Source of the DNA: Bacteroidota bacterium
GTDB lineage: Bacteria > Bacteroidota > Bacteroidia > UKL13-3
NCBI GenBank assembly: GCA_010027395.1
Contig: RGVD01000113.1
Span: 1 to 8,226 of the forward strand
Direction of reading: 5' to 3'
Length of the DNA: 8,226 nucleotides
This document shows, piece after piece, positions 6,389 to 8,226 of this stretch (its first letter is position 1; every line of letters starts with the position of its first letter). The notes beneath the pieces were generated by a model that had not been told where the DNA came from, did no database searches, and was given only the letters and a program-made list of their open reading frames with translations. A program made the translations under genes and the position numbers.

Positions 6389-7081
6389 ATGTTCAAAAAC
6401 TTACAAAAAGTAATATGCATAGCCTTTTTATGTGTGCTTTGCACACAGGCCAATGCACAGATTAAGTTTGGATTTATCTTGCCAAAGGGTTTTGATAATT
6501 TTAATAATAGTGATACCTCAGCCTATATTGAGTTGGCTGTATATAATGATAATCAAGACACATTAAAGTATGTAACTGGTGCAGATGTATATCCAATAAA
6601 TGGTACTGCTATAAATGGTTTGCATTTCGATGTAAATTCTCAAACTGTTAATTTCAAACCTGGTACACCTGGTTATGCAAATTATAAAAAAGTGAAACTA
6701 AATTTAATTCCAGATAGTTTTTATTATGGAACTCGCTTTTTCACTCTAGGATTAAGAAACCTTACAGGTGTGTTAAAATCACAATTAAATTTTGGCTTAG
6801 ACACGCTGAGAATAATAATTGATTATGATGGCAAAAAGATTGGTTATCCAACCCTCTCTATTGCTGATTACAAATTATATCCAAATCCTACAAGGGATGC
6901 GCTATACATTGAAGGTGTAGAAAGCAAAAACTATATAATTTTCAATGGCATGGGTCAAGAAATATTTTCGGGTGAAACTACCAATAACAAGATTGATGTA
7001 TCAAACCTGAAAGAAGGTATATACATTTTAAAGTCTCTTACTGATAAAGGTATGTTGATTCAAAAGTTCTTCAAACAATAA
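6389..7081 (+). CDS. Small secreted protein with Calx-beta-like domain and T9SS type A sorting domain
   Basis: ATG 6389 is chosen because a clear signal peptide starts there (MFKNLQKVICIAFLCVLC, cleavage at ANA/Q); an in-frame TTG at 6353 would put 12 extra residues before it. The product is 230 residues. Residues of about 25-148 are beta-rich and resemble a single Calx-beta domain: INGLHFDVNSQTVNFKPGT, then VKLNLIPD, a YYGTRFFTLGLRN strand and a final LRIIIDYDG. That match is from pattern only. Residues of about 160-230 are a typical T9SS C-terminal domain: YKLYPNPTRDALYIEG, NGMGQEIFSG, VSNLKEGIYILK and the basic end KFFKQ. Family knowledge says such domains direct export across the outer membrane and often anchoring to the cell surface. 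No catalytic residues are apparent, so an adhesive or structural role is a guess. It starts 81 bases after the glucosaminidase gene and ends in a strong terminator. Confidence 0.85.
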   Translation: MFKNLQKVICIAFLCVLCTQANAQIKFGFILPKGFDNFNNSDTSAYIELAVYNDNQDTLKYVTGADVYPINGTAINGLHFDVNSQTVNFKPGTPGYANYKKVKLNLIPDSFYYGTRFFTLGLRNLTGVLKSQLNFGLDTLRIIIDYDGKKIGYPTLSIADYKLYPNPTRDALYIEGVESKNYIIFNGMGQEIFSGETTNNKIDVSNLKEGIYILKSLTDKGMLIQKFFKQ

Positions 7082-7106
7082 ATCAAACATATCATTTTAT
7101 ATAACG

Positions 7107-7138
7107 AAGGTATTGTAATGTATTACAGTACCTTTTTT
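7107..7138 (+). terminator. Rho-independent terminator after the T9SS cargo gene
   Basis: AAGGTATTGTAA (7107-7118) and TTACAGTACCTT (7123-7134) form a 12-pair stem with one T-G wobble around the 4-base loop TGTA, followed by a T tail to 7138. It lies 25 bases after the stop codon. No clear terminator separates the glucosaminidase gene from this one, so it could end a two-gene transcript. Confidence 0.85.
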
Positions 7139-7434
7139 ATTACAACTCGGCATGCAGAAACAGAACTCTTGGTTTATTATAAATTTTGATAGCACTTTTA
7201 TGCAAGTATAAGCCATAAAAGAATAGAAGGCCATCAGCCTAAAACGATTCTGATAAAGAAGATATCATTGAAAAAAATAAAACAGCTTAACGACATGGCT
7301 ATTTATGGAAGAATGCCAATCAACAAGTCTTTGAAAGCTAGGATTGATTTATTGTCTGCTAAGAAATATCAAGAAATAAATTTTTAATCTGAATAAAAAT
7401 CACCATTGTATCCTGCCAATAGTATGTAAATTTT
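7139..7434. other. Intergenic region between convergent genes, short unexplained open frame
   Basis: This lies between the terminator above and the end of murB. On the plus strand, a frame without stops runs from 7193 to TAA 7385-7387, 64 codons, with its only ATG at 7295 (a possible 30-residue peptide, MAIYGRMPINKSLKARIDLL and on). The upstream part is very lysine- and isoleucine-rich (TILIKKISLKKIKQLND). I recognise no family. It may be a remnant of a decayed gene or chance. No clear murB terminator is visible on the minus strand. Confidence 0.4.
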
Positions 7435-8226
7435 TTATATTATATTCACCTCAGGATTGATATGAATTCCAAATTTCCCATAAACCGATTCTTTAATGGC
7501 CATGGCCAAATCCCAAATTTCTTGTCCAGTGGCATTTCCATAATTCACCAAAACCAAGGCTTGGTTTTTATGTGAACCTGTATGGCCGACTACTTTGCCT
7601 TTCCAACCGCATTGTTCAATTAGCCAACCTGCTGCTACTTTGGTCATGTTGGTGCTAGTTGGATAACCTACTATATCAGGGTATTTTAGTTTTAAATCAT
7701 TAAACACCTCATTGGATATTTCTGGGTTCTTGAAAAAACTACCTGCATTACCCAACTCTTTTGGATTAGGTAATTTAGATTGGCGAATTTGAATTACGGC
7801 ATTACTTATATCTTTAATGCTAGGGGCTGTGATGCCTTTTGAATCAAGGGTTTGCTTGATGGCACCATAACTAGTGTTTAGTTTAGGGTTTTTGTTCAAC
7901 TTAAAAACCACACTGTAGATGATGTATTTATTCTTTGCTTCGTTTTTGAAAATACTTTCGCGGTAGCCAAACTTGCACTCAGCATTGGTAAACTTAACCA
8001 AGTTTCCCGTAGCAATTTCGATGGCAAATAAATGGTCGCAGGTATCTCTGATTTCGGCACCATAAGCGCCAATGTTTTGCATAGGTGCAGCACCCACACA
8101 GCCGGGGATAAGAGAAAGGTTTTCTACCCCAGCATAATTATGGTCAACGGCAAACATGACAAAGTCGTGCCAAGCTTCGCCTGCCATAGCTTTTACCCAA
8201 ATATGGTTTTCATCTTCTTTGGTAAT
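7435..8226 (-). CDS. murB: UDP-N-acetylenolpyruvoylglucosamine reductase, N-terminus beyond the window
   Basis: MurB is a cytoplasmic flavoenzyme that uses NADPH to reduce UDP-GlcNAc-enolpyruvate to UDP-MurNAc, the second committed step of peptidoglycan precursor synthesis. The frame is open to the right edge: 13 codons (ITKEDENHIWVKA) precede the internal Met at 8187, so that Met is not the start. The window holds 263 residues. Against the E. coli-type protein of about 340 residues, roughly the first 75, with part of the FAD-binding domain, are missing. Visible motifs are GVENLSLIPGCVGAAPMQNIGAYG (split by no gap), FGYRESIFK with the catalytic Ser (codon 7956-7954), GNAGSFFKNP, GWLIEQCGWKG and the C-terminal HINPEV whose Glu (codon 7452-7450) matches the catalytic Glu325 of E. 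coli. The YRESIFK segment and overall layout fit type I MurB. It converges on the T9SS cargo gene. Confidence 0.96.
   Translation of the reverse strand: MTKEDENHIWVKAMAGEAWHDFVMFAVDHNYAGVENLSLIPGCVGAAPMQNIGAYGAEIRDTCDHLFAIEIATGNLVKFTNAECKFGYRESIFKNEAKNKYIIYSVVFKLNKNPKLNTSYGAIKQTLDSKGITAPSIKDISNAVIQIRQSKLPNPKELGNAGSFFKNPEISNEVFNDLKLKYPDIVGYPTSTNMTKVAAGWLIEQCGWKGKVVGHTGSHKNQALVLVNYGNATGQEIWDLAMAIKESVYGKFGIHINPEVNII

Noticed and set aside
1..8226. tRNA, rRNA, insertion sequence, attachment site or CRISPR array
   Set aside because: I looked for these on both strands and saw no cloverleaf with conserved loops, no terminal inverted repeats with a transposase and no regular direct repeats.

Overview
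The window looks like a chromosomal stretch of a low-GC, Gram-negative member of the Bacteroidota. The reasons are: a C-terminal sorting domain typical of the type IX secretion system (T9SS) on one protein; secreted proteins whose signal peptides end in Ala followed by Gln; matches to the Bacteroidota -7 promoter element TAnnTTTG; no clear Shine-Dalgarno sequences; and genes for heptose (LPS) and peptidoglycan synthesis. I cannot name a genus. The theme is the cell envelope, and nothing points to a plasmid, phage or insertion sequence.

Layout. Bases 1-1205 (minus) hold the N-terminal 401 codons of a secreted subtilisin-like protease whose C-terminus lies outside the window. Bases 1206-1509 have no convincing gene but contain a plus-strand terminator-like hairpin and a possible small RNA. 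Bases 1510-2076 (minus) are gmhA. Bases 2115-2273 (minus) are a 52-codon small gene that may be a solitary antitoxin-like protein. Bases 2289-4358 (minus) are a dsbD gene broken by two frameshifts. Bases 4359-4576 are a divergent intergenic region with a promoter-like motif on each strand. Bases 4577-6307 (plus) encode a secreted glucosaminidase with LysM repeats. Bases 6389-7081 (plus) encode a small T9SS cargo with a Calx-beta-like domain, followed by a strong terminator. Bases 7139-7434 hold little beyond a short unexplained open frame. From 7435 to the right edge (minus) is murB, lacking its N-terminus.

How the genes relate. MurB makes a peptidoglycan precursor, the LysM glucosaminidase cuts peptidoglycan, GmhA starts heptose synthesis for LPS, and DsbD supplies reducing power to the periplasm. 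The protease and the Calx-beta-like protein are exported. dsbD, the small gene and gmhA are closely spaced on one strand and may be one transcript.

The most notable observation is dsbD. All conserved cysteines and all eight predicted membrane segments survive, but they are spread over three reading frames. One break is at a 4-base tandem duplication and the other at a run of five T (five A on the coding strand). The second break restores the original frame. This fits very recent inactivation or sequence error better than an old pseudogene; recoding is possible but less likely. I did not find a clearly novel multi-gene system.
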